A DNA stretch of 64,000 nucleotides, taken from IMG/VR virus record IMGVR_UViG_3300013233_000436, positions 1 through 64,000 of that record; one strand, 5' to 3'. The translations under genes and the position numbers were made by a program. This document shows positions 31,868 to 40,535 of the stretch, one piece after another. The notes below the pieces were generated by a model. The model had not been told where the DNA came from, made no database searches, and saw nothing but the letters and a program-made list of their open reading frames with translations. The stretch comes from a virus. The stretch's first letter is position 1. Every line of letters starts with the position of its first letter.

Positions 31868-32520
31868 TGAGCTTATACGGTGACAACCTGTTTGACAGTG
31901 CGGATTTTTCCGCACCTGTTGAAGATGAAAAAGAAATGAGTGTCGATGAGCAGGTTCTTGATTCTGCCAGCGATGACTTTGGTGAAAAACAAGAACGTGC
32001 CGCTGGCATGGCTACCGCATTAACTTGGGTTGAAGATGAGGATTATTCTTTTGATGCCCTATCTGCCATTGTTGCCGGAATTGTCAATGACGATGATGAC
32101 GATGACGGCGAGACAACCGACGACGAAGAGGCTGAATACAACGGATTGATGGCTGCTACAGCCGAAGCCTTGGTGTCTCTTGGTGGCAAGCCTGCAAACG
32201 TGTCTGAATTCATCGACGATGAAAACGATGAGGCCGGTGAAAAGCTTGGTGAATACATCCAAGACAAAATCGACGGTGTGCCAAGCGACGATGCGACATT
32301 GGTCAGTCACTTTGCAGTTAAAAAAGACATTGTTTTTGATGCGGCTATCAAAACCATTCGTGATGGCAAGGTTGTTCTGAAAAAGAAGCGCCTCAAAAAG
32401 AAGCGAATGAGTCCAAAGCAGCGAATGGCTTTGAAAAAGGCGCAAAAAAAGGCAAATTCTTCTGCTGCCAAGCGCAAACGCGCCAAGTCAATGAAAATTC
32501 GCAAGAGTCGGGGAATGTAG
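31867..32520 (+). CDS. acidic-basic bipartite protein, probable head/DNA-associated
   Basis: A 217-residue protein of two opposite halves: residues 1-140 are very acidic (a six-Asp run, NDDDDDDGETTDDEEAE) and 165-217 extremely basic (KKKRLKKKRMSPKQRM.. AKRKRAKSMKIRKSRGM). It has LFDSA (8-12) and VLDSA (30-34), matching the motif repeated in other possible protease substrates. The basic tail probably binds DNA. The ATG overlaps the sheath stop. Confidence 0.6.
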   Translation: MSLYGDNLFDSADFSAPVEDEKEMSVDEQVLDSASDDFGEKQERAAGMATALTWVEDEDYSFDALSAIVAGIVNDDDDDDGETTDDEEAEYNGLMAATAEALVSLGGKPANVSEFIDDENDEAGEKLGEYIQDKIDGVPSDDATLVSHFAVKKDIVFDAAIKTIRDGKVVLKKKRLKKKRMSPKQRMALKKAQKKANSSAAKRKRAKSMKIRKSRGM

Positions 32521-32523
32521 CTT

Positions 32524-33168
32524 GTGGCTGATACCTATCGCTGGAGTCCAGAAAATCCAAAAATAATCGGCAATCTGGACAAAAGCGTTAGCAATCACCT
32601 CAAGTGCTGGATACAGCAAGGCAGCACAACCGTGGTGGGCATTATTGGTGAGGGGGCTTCAAAGAGCCTTCAAGCTAATTGGGATAGCCCGTTTGAAGGG
32701 GATTCTGCTGAATCATCATCTGCATCAAAAATAGTGGGGCTTGGTCAATCTTTAACGATTGATGCCGGTGGCACAATGACAACGATAACCGTTCTAAACT
32801 CAAAACAAGTTTGGAATGGCAATCAACCCACTACGCTTAATGTGCCGATGATGTTCTACGCCCTCCATGATCCATTAAGTGAGGTTGTAGAGCCTATAAA
32901 AGCACTTGAGAGGATGATTTCGCCACAGCTTGAGGCGAGAAATCCAATTGGCGACACCGACAATTTAGTGCCGGGTCGAACCCCTGGAACCGTGGTTGTC
33001 ACGATAGGCCGCCACACCATGTATTCATCCTGCATTATTGAGGGTGTCGATTTTCCTTTAGATATGCCGGTGGACAGTAATGGTCATTGGTTATCTGCAA
33101 ATGTGGATGTGCAAATCCAAACCCACGCAATGATTAACCAAAGTCAGGTTAACGGAATTTATAAATAA
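32524..33168 (+). CDS. putative tail tube-associated protein
   Basis: A 214-residue protein with a GTG start. LTIDAGGTMTTITVLNS and NVPMMFYALHDPLSEVVEPI (about 80-120) form a beta-rich core. It lies between the acidic-basic protein and the tail tube. It may be a tube terminator or initiator; the family is not recognised with certainty. Confidence 0.5.
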   Translation: MADTYRWSPENPKIIGNLDKSVSNHLKCWIQQGSTTVVGIIGEGASKSLQANWDSPFEGDSAESSSASKIVGLGQSLTIDAGGTMTTITVLNSKQVWNGNQPTTLNVPMMFYALHDPLSEVVEPIKALERMISPQLEARNPIGDTDNLVPGRTPGTVVVTIGRHTMYSSCIIEGVDFPLDMPVDSNGHWLSANVDVQIQTHAMINQSQVNGIYK

Positions 33169-33179
33169 GAGGATTGGGT

Positions 33180-33680
33180 ATGAGTAGTTTAGTCCCAGGC
33201 GCAAAAGGAGATATCCCTGTTTTCAAACAGGCAATGACCCAACGCCTTGCTTTAGGTGAATCACTAAAGGGTAGTGATTTTGTTATGACGTTTGAAGGTG
33301 ATGATCAGATTTCGGTCTTGGTTGCAGCAGCTCAAATGCCAAGCGGAAACCGTGAATTGCTTGAAACAACTGGCCCTATGGGCGTGAAGTTGCGAGAGCA
33401 AGGCAATGAAGTGCGTTCCGGTGAAATGCCCGTGCAGTTCAATGAAGTTATCACCGGTCAAGTCAGTGAGTTTTTGAGAACACTGAATGAGGGCAAGAAA
33501 GATATAACCACTATCTTCAAGGCCATATCAGAAAGCAATAATGCGCCACCTACCTCTATTGGTCGTGAGTTTCTTGGTTGCTGGTTTGCTGTTGATCCCA
33601 CCGATTTCTCGAACGATGACAGTGCTTCTCCGATCAAAATAGCGGCTACAATGCACTTTCAGTGGTGGAGCTACATTTGA
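33180..33680 (+). CDS. tail tube protein
   Basis: A 166-residue protein of T4 gp19 size and pattern: an N-terminal helix, VMTFEGDDQISVLVAAAQMP, GEMPVQFNEVITGQVSEFL, and a C-terminal LGCWFAV.. ATMHFQWW. Start ATG 33180 follows AAGAGGATT; a TTG six bases earlier is less likely. It stacks as hexameric rings inside the sheath. Confidence 0.65.
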   Translation: MSSLVPGAKGDIPVFKQAMTQRLALGESLKGSDFVMTFEGDDQISVLVAAAQMPSGNRELLETTGPMGVKLREQGNEVRSGEMPVQFNEVITGQVSEFLRTLNEGKKDITTIFKAISESNNAPPTSIGREFLGCWFAVDPTDFSNDDSASPIKIAATMHFQWWSYI

Positions 33681-34234
33681 CACCTCTTGAGCTTATGGAC
33701 AGCGTTAAAGCACAGTTTCAGGTGCTTTTCGTGGACAGTCCGGCACAGCTTGATGCACTGCTGACACTGACGTTAGCAGAATATCAATCACGCGCCGGTA
33801 TTGTTGAGTCCTTTGAGGTCAGCGAGGATGAAAACGCCGCTGGCGGCGTGACTGTTCCCGCTGATTTCTTGGGTGTTGTTACCGCTACAGATAGCACCTC
33901 AATGTGGCATGAGCATAGGCTGAAAAGCGGTGTTTTGTCGATCATAACTGACAACTACAGCAAAGCGCCGTTTGATGTTTTGTACCACGTTAATTTATCA
34001 AAAGTTGACCAAGAAACTTACGAGCTTCCATCTGGAGGCATTCAGTTATTGCACCGATACCTTAAAACACTGATTGAAATACCGAACAACATTAGAGCCA
34101 AACACGTCAACGATGCTGCTGGACTGCCAAGCGACTACCTTATGGGTGAAGCAGATCTTAGAGAGCAGCTAAAGGCCATTAGTGAGGAAATGAAGACAAA
34201 CAACAGCTTTATGCCCTCAATGATGGTGGTTTAA
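33677..34234 (+). CDS. putative neck or head-completion protein
   Basis: A 185-residue protein. The start is taken as TTG 33677, with GGTGGAG seven bases upstream and overlapping the tube stop; GTG at 33662 is possible. The N-terminal helix (TPLELMDSVKAQFQVLF) and LLTLTLAEYQSRAG resemble small head-tail connector proteins. The specific family is unknown. Confidence 0.5.
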   Translation: MTPLELMDSVKAQFQVLFVDSPAQLDALLTLTLAEYQSRAGIVESFEVSEDENAAGGVTVPADFLGVVTATDSTSMWHEHRLKSGVLSIITDNYSKAPFDVLYHVNLSKVDQETYELPSGGIQLLHRYLKTLIEIPNNIRAKHVNDAAGLPSDYLMGEADLREQLKAISEEMKTNNSFMPSMMVV

Positions 34235-34237
34235 TAA

Positions 34238-34870
34238 GTGGCGGACAATACGGCCTACTTCAAACGCATTGTGCAGCGCATGATGCAGATTCAATACCAA
34301 GAAAATTGGCAATTCCTGATTAAAATTGATGGCTTTGTTGATGATCTTGATATGTTCGTTAAGGATATTTCTTTTGGTGCTGTTGAGATTGAGACAGAGC
34401 AAAAGAAAGTGGGTGGCGGCTACCTTACTTTTCCAACCGCTGCTGCACCTGTTCAGGTCTCAATGACCATGAAAGACGATCAGGATAGGAAGATTTACAA
34501 CGCCTTCTTGGGGTGGTCTGGCAAGATAGTTAACGCCGATGGCACGATAAATCCCCCAATGCACCCGAAAACAGGCTACTTGAAAAAATGGACAAGGGTT
34601 CAGGTTTTACAAGAGCCTAACGGTCAATCTGGCGGGTATCAGCAAAGCGCCCTAAATTACTTTAAAAATCGCGCCTCTGCTGCTGCTGGTGTGAACGTAA
34701 ACGACATTTACCGAGAAACAAAAAACGGTACTTTGCGGTTCAGAGACACAGATTCTTGGTGGATGTATGTAACACAGGTGGGCGACATTACAGAAAGCAG
34801 AGATGAAGCCGGTTTTATTGAATTCCCGATAACCCTCATTCAGTTTAGGAGTCTTGGACAAAGTGCCTAG
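34238..34870 (+). CDS. second tail tube-like / baseplate tube protein
   Basis: A 210-residue protein with a GTG start. ENWQFLIKIDGFVDDLDMFV and PVQVSMTMKDDQDRKIYNAF (about 20-95) have the tube-fold pattern of gp19/gp54-type proteins. An extra domain and WWMY near the end follow. It overlaps the chaperone gene. It may be the tube base or initiator ring. Confidence 0.55.
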   Translation: MADNTAYFKRIVQRMMQIQYQENWQFLIKIDGFVDDLDMFVKDISFGAVEIETEQKKVGGGYLTFPTAAAPVQVSMTMKDDQDRKIYNAFLGWSGKIVNADGTINPPMHPKTGYLKKWTRVQVLQEPNGQSGGYQQSALNYFKNRASAAAGVNVNDIYRETKNGTLRFRDTDSWWMYVTQVGDITESRDEAGFIEFPITLIQFRSLGQSA

Positions 34871-35648
34871 TATTTCACCGTTTGAATTGCCATCGAATAC
34901 CGATATTAAAATCCACTTGCGTGATGCGACCGTCCAAGAGGCGATTGATCTATCTGAAATTTCGCCACTGCACGAAGAAGCGGCAACAACCGAGTTTTTA
35001 AACAAGGTTCAGATTCCAGAACACTATAAAGACAGCTCAAAATGGACGGGGCAAGATCGAAAGTTCGCCCTATTTTGGTATCACCTGCACACCGTTGAAA
35101 AGTCGCGGTACTCAACGAGTTACAGTGATTGTCCAGAGTGTGGTGGCCGTCATTCCGTGTCGTTTGATTTGCGCGAATTGGCGAATGAGTACAAGCAGCT
35201 TGAAGGCAAGCCGTTTAGAGAAATTGATTTTCAAAATGAGCTTGTTTCGGTTGCTCCACCAAACGGCGAAGTGCTTACAAAACTTGAAGAATTGAGGCTT
35301 GATCTTGATGGCGCAAGTGATGGCGAAAAAAGAAAGCTTGAGGCGGAAATTAGGTTTCTGTCTGTTGCGCTCTGCATTGACTTTATTGGCGACGCCGAGG
35401 GCGAGGAAGCCGACAGGGAAAGGCGGAAAATTCAGCGACTTAGGTCTCTTCCTCTCAATACATTCAAGGACTTGTCGCTTAAGGTGGCAATGGCTCAAAT
35501 GAGCATGGATCATGGTCTGAAATCAGAGATTGTGGATGGTGAATTGCAGTTGATTCTACCCATGCAACACTGCCCAACAAACAAAGGGGGAGAGGGTATA
35601 GTCCTTCGTTCGCCCTTTCGGAATCACCACCACATTCCAAGGCTATAA
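34863..35648 (+). CDS. tail assembly chaperone, short (G-like) form
   Basis: A 261-residue helical protein directly before the tape measure gene, the standard place of the tail assembly chaperone. GTG 34863 lies 11 bases after AGGAG; TTG 34854 is only two bases from it. A Cys pair (CPECGGRH) lies near residue 88. The 0-frame ends with LRSPFRNHHHIPRL; a start-less +1 frame overlaps its end (35602-35778). The pair has the shape of a chaperone with programmed frameshift. Confidence 0.7.
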   Translation: MPSISPFELPSNTDIKIHLRDATVQEAIDLSEISPLHEEAATTEFLNKVQIPEHYKDSSKWTGQDRKFALFWYHLHTVEKSRYSTSYSDCPECGGRHSVSFDLRELANEYKQLEGKPFREIDFQNELVSVAPPNGEVLTKLEELRLDLDGASDGEKRKLEAEIRFLSVALCIDFIGDAEGEEADRERRKIQRLRSLPLNTFKDLSLKVAMAQMSMDHGLKSEIVDGELQLILPMQHCPTNKGGEGIVLRSPFRNHHHIPRL

Positions 35649-35778
35649 AAAGAAGGATTGGCGGATAATCATCAAATATCTTGCTGTTCGCGCCAATCAA
35701 TCTATTGATGGAATACTGCGATCCCCTGAAAAAATGGTGATCGACCTCTACCATGACGCGGTGAAAAATGACAATTGA
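35602..35778 (+). CDS. tail chaperone T-like extension reached by +1 frameshift
   Basis: The +1 frame is open from after TAG (35599-35601) to TGA at 35776-35778, with no ATG/GTG/TTG before the last quarter. It reads well as protein (GITTTFQGYKKKDWRIIIKY..). The proposed slip site is CCC TTT CGG at 35613-35621: tRNA-Phe moves from TTT to TTC before the Arg codon. The product would be about 252 shared residues plus 52. The stop overlaps the tape measure start (ATG 35768). In other phages the longer form links the chaperone to the tape measure during tube assembly. Confidence 0.6.
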   Translation, partial: SFVRPFGITTTFQGYKKKDWRIIIKYLAVRANQSIDGILRSPEKMVIDLYHDAVKNDN

Positions 35779-38497
35779 ATCTAGGGGTGTTGATGGTGTT
35801 CGGCCTGACCGAGTGAGAGAGGTCTTGCCCGATAATTCATCGGAAAGCAGCCTTCTCGAAACAATCGCAGACAACACATCCGTTTTGCCTGAATTGGTCG
35901 CCATTCTTTCACATCAAATGAGTGATATTCCTCGCAGCTCTGGACGGTCAAGATCGAGAGAAGTAACTCCGGCTGCACCTGAACAGCCAACGCCAAACAG
36001 GGAGACATTGAGGGGCGGTAGGCGCGGCCAAAATAGACAGGCTGATGATTCTACGTCTCCAAGCCCAAACGCCCCACCTGCGCCTGATTTAAGCCCAAGC
36101 AGTCCCGCACGGGTCGAGGGTCAAGGTGAGTCACCACAACCACAACCACAACCACGGAATGATGCGGACACCCAAGGCAATGTGCCACGTCGAGTTGGTC
36201 GGCCACGGAATAGTGACGGCAACAACGAAAGAGGCGGTGAAAGTCGAAGTGAACGCGCTCAACGTGAAGGCAGGGAAAATGCCAGAGAAGGCCGACTGCT
36301 TGGTGGGATAGCTTCACTTGCAACAGACCTTGCCCCAAGTGGCAGCGATGGCAACGTAAAAGACGCTGCTGGATCAGCTCTTCTAGGCCCCGTTTATTCT
36401 GCTGCCAAAGAAGCGATTGATGGCGCAAAAGAGTTAAGCGAAGGAGCCAAGAAGCTAAAGAGCAAGTTTTCGAGAAGTCGAACCGTTGAGGACGAAGCCC
36501 CAGAAAGCGGAAGGCGGAGGGTGGGGCGACCCCGAAACAGTGACAGGCCGACAAACGAGGATTCGCCATCGAGCGAGCCAACAGACGCGCAGCCTGAAAG
36601 CGTGGAGTCGATTGAGGATGAAGGTCGAACTGGAAGCCCTGAAATAGAGAATCATCCAGCCCCAGCCCCAGCCCCAGCCCCGGCTCCGGCTCCGGCTCCA
36701 GATGTTGACTCCGGATCAAACTCAAACAACAACGAAAGCAGCGGTGAAAGCCAAAGCGAACGCGCAAGACAAGCCCAGCCTGCCACTCCAAGCGAGGGAT
36801 CAGCCACAAGTCCAGTGGAAGACGCAGGTGGACAAAACAGCTCTGATAGAGGCGCACAGGAAGGCGAGCAAGCCCAAGGAAGGCCGCGCCGTGGTAGAGC
36901 GCGAAAAGCAGGCGGCAAAATCAGCGTCCGTTCGCGGCTTTGGGAGCGAACCAAGATCGCCCTACTGCAATCAATCTCAAAGAAAAGTGTTGAGATTGAA
37001 AAAATCCAGACCGATGGAGTAAAGGACGGCGACAAAAAGCACAGGGAGATCATCGACGAGCTAAAGGGAATATCAAAATCAATAAGCAATTCCAAGCCCG
37101 GCATGATGGACAGGCTAAGGGATATGTTTGGCCGTAGGCGGCGCGGTGGTCGTGGTCGCGGTGGAGCAAGGGGCGGCTTTGATTCTGGTGGCCGTGATCG
37201 GGATCGGCGTGGGGATAGAAGGCCTAGCGGGTCTCCAGATATTCAAGGCGGCGGTGATCGTGATGCCAATCGTCGTGGCCCACCAAGACCGAACGGATCT
37301 CCTTCACCAAGGGGCGGAAGATTCTCCGCTGGCAAGCTGTTGGCAAAAGCGGCAATCCCCGTTGCTCTTGCGGTAGCGGCGTACTCAAAATACCAAGAAG
37401 TTAAAAATGATGACTCTCTAAACGACTCTCAAAAAGCCGTTAAGATTGGCTCCAACGTAGCGGGTACTGGCGCTGGGATGCTTGCTGGTGCGGCTACCGG
37501 TGCAGCTATTGGCAGCATTGTTCCCGTTGTTGGCACTGTCATCGGCGGGATCATCGGCGGCGCTATTGGCGGTTTCTTTGGTGGGAACATTGGCGATTGG
37601 TTTGGCGACAAGCTATCCATCTTGTTTGGTGATGAAGCTGGTGGTGCTGCTGCTGTTTGGCAGTCAATGAAAGACGGCGTTACCGGTATTTTTGGCAACA
37701 GCGAAGAGAAGAAAAAGGCGATAGCGGAGCGTGAAGAGCGTGAAAAACTAAAACGGGAAAAGAAAAAAGAGAAGGCGGCTAAGGCCAAGGAAGAGGCTGA
37801 AAAACAAGCAAAAATAGCTGATAAGGCAAAAAAGACACGCGAAGATTTTAACGAAAAGCACAAAAAACAGAGTGTCGATTACTACAAATCAGACATTGAA
37901 AAAGCCGCCAAAGAGGCCGGTGTAGACCCTCAAGACCTTGAGTATTTGATGCAGCAAGGGAGTGGTGGTGATGGCATGAAATACAACACTGACACGGGGG
38001 CAATGGGCTTAATGCAGGTTCCAGGATTGGAGTTTGCAAAATACGGAATAACCGACGCAACAAACAACCAGCAAAACATAGCTGCTGGTGCGAAGCGGTA
38101 CAAAGCCATGCTCGAAAAGAACGGCGGGGATGCAAGTTTGGCAAAAGCCGCCTATTTGCGCGGCGACTCTTCTCTTGAGGCTCCGATTGCGCCATCATCA
38201 AAGCCGGTCAAGATTGATGTTTCTGATACGGCAAAATCTTTGCCCAAAGCCACTACGCAGGCCAGCGCCATGCACCCAAATTTAAGCAATACGTCAATCA
38301 AAGAGCCAAAGGCAAGAGTCAAGGCTGGTGGAGAATTGACCGCCGATGGTGTGAAAAAAGCAATAATTGACGGCATGACCGCTGCTGAAAAAATGAAGCC
38401 CAAGCCGAAAAAAGAGAAGGCCATAACCCCCGCGCCTGAGATTAAGACCGAGCCGCGCGATAAATTAACCCAACTAAAGCTCAATGATCTGGTATGA
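35768..38497 (+). CDS. tape measure protein with lytic transglycosylase-like segment
   Basis: A 909-residue protein in the tape measure place. Residues 1-520 are disordered and rich in Pro, Arg, Gly, Ser, with two copies of RVGRPRNSD (142-150, 251-259), GRPRRGRAR (371-379), a (PA)7 run and an RG-rich patch (456-470). A glycine-zipper region (about 560-610, GAGMLAGAATGAAIG.. GGIIGGAIGGFFGG) can insert into membranes. A Lys/Glu coiled coil precedes an SLT-like segment (about 740-790, TGAMGLMQVPG.. NIAAGAKRYKAML), which could cut peptidoglycan. The tail end is Lys/Pro rich. It sets tail length and helps penetration. Confidence 0.75.
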   Translation: MTIESRGVDGVRPDRVREVLPDNSSESSLLETIADNTSVLPELVAILSHQMSDIPRSSGRSRSREVTPAAPEQPTPNRETLRGGRRGQNRQADDSTSPSPNAPPAPDLSPSSPARVEGQGESPQPQPQPRNDADTQGNVPRRVGRPRNSDGNNERGGESRSERAQREGRENAREGRLLGGIASLATDLAPSGSDGNVKDAAGSALLGPVYSAAKEAIDGAKELSEGAKKLKSKFSRSRTVEDEAPESGRRRVGRPRNSDRPTNEDSPSSEPTDAQPESVESIEDEGRTGSPEIENHPAPAPAPAPAPAPAPDVDSGSNSNNNESSGESQSERARQAQPATPSEGSATSPVEDAGGQNSSDRGAQEGEQAQGRPRRGRARKAGGKISVRSRLWERTKIALLQSISKKSVEIEKIQTDGVKDGDKKHREIIDELKGISKSISNSKPGMMDRLRDMFGRRRRGGRGRGGARGGFDSGGRDRDRRGDRRPSGSPDIQGGGDRDANRRGPPRPNGSPSPRGGRFSAGKLLAKAAIPVALAVAAYSKYQEVKNDDSLNDSQKAVKIGSNVAGTGAGMLAGAATGAAIGSIVPVVGTVIGGIIGGAIGGFFGGNIGDWFGDKLSILFGDEAGGAAAVWQSMKDGVTGIFGNSEEKKKAIAEREEREKLKREKKKEKAAKAKEEAEKQAKIADKAKKTREDFNEKHKKQSVDYYKSDIEKAAKEAGVDPQDLEYLMQQGSGGDGMKYNTDTGAMGLMQVPGLEFAKYGITDATNNQQNIAAGAKRYKAMLEKNGGDASLAKAAYLRGDSSLEAPIAPSSKPVKIDVSDTAKSLPKATTQASAMHPNLSNTSIKEPKARVKAGGELTADGVKKAIIDGMTAAEKMKPKPKKEKAITPAPEIKTEPRDKLTQLKLNDLV
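36656..36701. repeat. Pro-Ala hexanucleotide repeat in tape measure gene
   Basis: About seven CCAGCC/CCGGCT units encoding Pro-Ala pairs (about residues 297-311). It is a low-complexity linker and likely to vary in length among relatives. Confidence 0.8.
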
Positions 38498-38838
38498 AAG
38501 AATTAGACTATTTGCTCACCTCTGGCAACACGGGAATCATTGAGCTTGAAGGTGTTGATGCCGTCACAAACAACATACGGGAATGGCTGAACACCCCGAT
38601 GGGAACCGTTGCGGACAGACCGGCATGGGGAAACAACCTTAAGCAATTCCAGTTTATCCCTCATTCCAGTGATTTAGAGGTCGCCATTGCCATGCACCTC
38701 TCTGTAAAATTACCCTCCGATGTTGTCGGTGCTGTAATATCCGCCGTTGATATTAAGTTTGACTCGATGGATCTCATGATGGTTACGGTCGTGGCCAATG
38801 GCGTACTAATTAAGGAGGCGATCAATGCAAAAGGCTGA
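38494..38838 (+). CDS. baseplate wedge protein (GPW/gp25 family)
   Basis: A 114-residue member of the lysozyme-like GPW/gp25 wedge family: VTNNIREWLNTPMGTVADRP then WGNNLKQFQFIPHS. It nucleates wedge and sheath assembly. The start overlaps the tape measure stop as ATGA, and the end overlaps the next wedge gene. Confidence 0.85.
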   Translation: MKELDYLLTSGNTGIIELEGVDAVTNNIREWLNTPMGTVADRPAWGNNLKQFQFIPHSSDLEVAIAMHLSVKLPSDVVGAVISAVDIKFDSMDLMMVTVVANGVLIKEAINAKG

Positions 38839-40210
38839 GTTTACAAAGGCGTTTAAGGATATTGTGTCCAGATACCCCGCACTGCAAGCGTTAAGCAATC
38901 AGCAGATCATTGAGGCCATAGCCTCGCATCATGGGTGGGCAATGGAGGCAATGGCACACAAGCAAGAGAGGGCGAAGCAGGATATGCTGCTGTCCACAGC
39001 CGTCAATCGTTCCAGTGTGTTGGCTCACGCCTCTGACCGACAATACATCCCCCGTAGGCCGATTTCTTCAACCGGCATCATTCGGATTGACAACAAATCA
39101 GCCGTTCAAATCGGCCTGCCAATAAGAAGCGTCTTTGTCAGTGATGATCAGGTTTATTATGCTCTGGACAACGCCGTTACAGTCGATGCAAACAGCTCAA
39201 CCTTGACCCCTGTCTCACAACTGCAAAGAGAGATTATTCGATTCACTGTTTCAGCCGAAGACCCCTATCTTGAATTTGAATTGAGCGCAGATCAAAGCAA
39301 GAGGCTGGCAAAATACAGTGTTTATGTCGATGAAGGTCAAGGCGCTATTGCATGGAAATTATCACACCGCTTTAGAAATTCCAGTGCAGGTGATCGGGTT
39401 TATGATGAATTTTACAGCAACATTGACCAGTTCGGCATTCGATTCGGTAATGGCAGTTTTGGCAAAATACCCACCATTGGATCAACCGTTTCAATCGAGG
39501 CGTTCTTTACTGACGGCGACACTTATCTAGCCCCAAGCAGTCAACTTTACCCTGTTTCTGACATTGAGCTTGCCGATGTTGAATTCTTCTCAGGCTCCGC
39601 CATATCCGGTGGGTCTGACCGCGAAGGCACAGAGGAAACACGCCGAAACGCGCTCTATTACTACCTTTTTGACGATCAAATCGCATGGAAAGAGGATTAT
39701 GAGTTTGCCTTAAAGCAGGCATTCCCATCTATCACTTGGATCAAGACTTGGGGGGAGCAAGAGCAAGAGGTGCGAACCGGCGCAAGGACAGTGGATCAGA
39801 TCAATAAGATCTATTTTTCGGCCTATGATCCGTCTGGAACCGCAACCGATGCCGCCATACTATCAACGCTTCAAGGCTTAAAGATGGTTAACCGGCGCTT
39901 TGAGATTGTCCCGCGCGTCGATGCGGCGTTTATTATCAACATCACCGGAAAACTAAAGGTGGATGTTGCAACATACAAGGCCACAGCAGCCATCCAAGAC
40001 AAGCTAACCTATTACTATGGTAAGGATTCGGTGAGTAGGCGCGATAAGTGCCTGCTGCAAGATGTTTATTCAATTCTGAATGGATTGGGTGTTTTCGCCC
40101 CCGCCACGTTATCAGTGACGATTGAGGGGAAAACAGAGGCAACAGACTTGCCGGAAATGGTGTTTTTGGATTTGACAACAACCATTAATAGGTTGGCATT
40201 GTCTTACTGA
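38825..40210 (+). CDS. baseplate wedge protein (gp6 / gpJ-like)
   Basis: A 461-residue baseplate protein with a strong Shine-Dalgarno (TTAAGGAGG). GIRFGNGSFGKIPTIGSTVSI (about 200) and EETRRNALYYYLFDDQIAWK (about 275) match gp6/J wedge proteins. C-terminal part VDVATYKATAAIQDKL. It builds the baseplate ring with gp25. It is the last gene of the 28-40 kb block. Confidence 0.83.
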   Translation: MQKAEFTKAFKDIVSRYPALQALSNQQIIEAIASHHGWAMEAMAHKQERAKQDMLLSTAVNRSSVLAHASDRQYIPRRPISSTGIIRIDNKSAVQIGLPIRSVFVSDDQVYYALDNAVTVDANSSTLTPVSQLQREIIRFTVSAEDPYLEFELSADQSKRLAKYSVYVDEGQGAIAWKLSHRFRNSSAGDRVYDEFYSNIDQFGIRFGNGSFGKIPTIGSTVSIEAFFTDGDTYLAPSSQLYPVSDIELADVEFFSGSAISGGSDREGTEETRRNALYYYLFDDQIAWKEDYEFALKQAFPSITWIKTWGEQEQEVRTGARTVDQINKIYFSAYDPSGTATDAAILSTLQGLKMVNRRFEIVPRVDAAFIINITGKLKVDVATYKATAAIQDKLTYYYGKDSVSRRDKCLLQDVYSILNGLGVFAPATLSVTIEGKTEATDLPEMVFLDLTTTINRLALSY

Positions 40211-40221
40211 TTTTAGGATAG

Positions 40222-40251
40222 AGCCTTATTTAATAACCTCACAAGGCTTTT
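40222..40251 (+). terminator. weak terminator candidate after the wedge gene
   Basis: AGCCTT (40222-40227), 15-base loop, AAGGCT (40243-40248), four T. The stem is short and the loop long, so efficiency is uncertain. It overlaps the end of the convergent gene. Confidence 0.35.
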
Positions 40252-40532
40252 ACGCATGATGATCTACGCACTCCTTTTTGCTACCAAAAACAAGATCACG
40301 GCCTTTTAGGTTGAGGTCGATATTAAGCCCCCCTTGTTTATTTTGCTCTAATACTTGCCGATTCAATGGGCCAGCATGTGGCAGACCCATTTTTCTTATG
40401 GCATGAAAATGACTTTGCCTCATATATTTCCCGCACTAAAACCTCGCCAAGAGCCTCTATCACAACACCCATCCTGAACGGACAATCTTTGCACGGCTTT
40501 TTTACATGTGGCAAGCTCTGCTTATTTCGCAT
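40250..40532 (-). pseudogene. CxxC zinc-type protein gene (DUF6283-like), frameshifted
   Basis: The first frame starts at ATG 40532 and encodes KKPCKDCPF, then SFSCHKKNGSATC, then an unlikely tail and stop at 40338. From about position 40375 the +1 frame continues with good protein sequence (GPLNRQVLEQNKQGGLNIDL, ending DLVFGSKKECVDHHA) to a stop at 40250-40252. Relatives, as I recall them, join both parts in one frame (C..CPF.., F.CHK.., CAG.., VF.S...C..HH). A one-base change near codon TGC would restore a protein of about 93 residues. The second part could also start at ATG 40390 (46 residues). Confidence 0.55.
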
Positions 40533-40535
40533 GAT

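Noticed and set aside
36051-36857. Long antisense reading frames over the tape measure and other high-Pro/Ala genes
   Set aside because: They mirror codon bias of the sense gene, lack ribosome binding sites and show no protein-like pattern.
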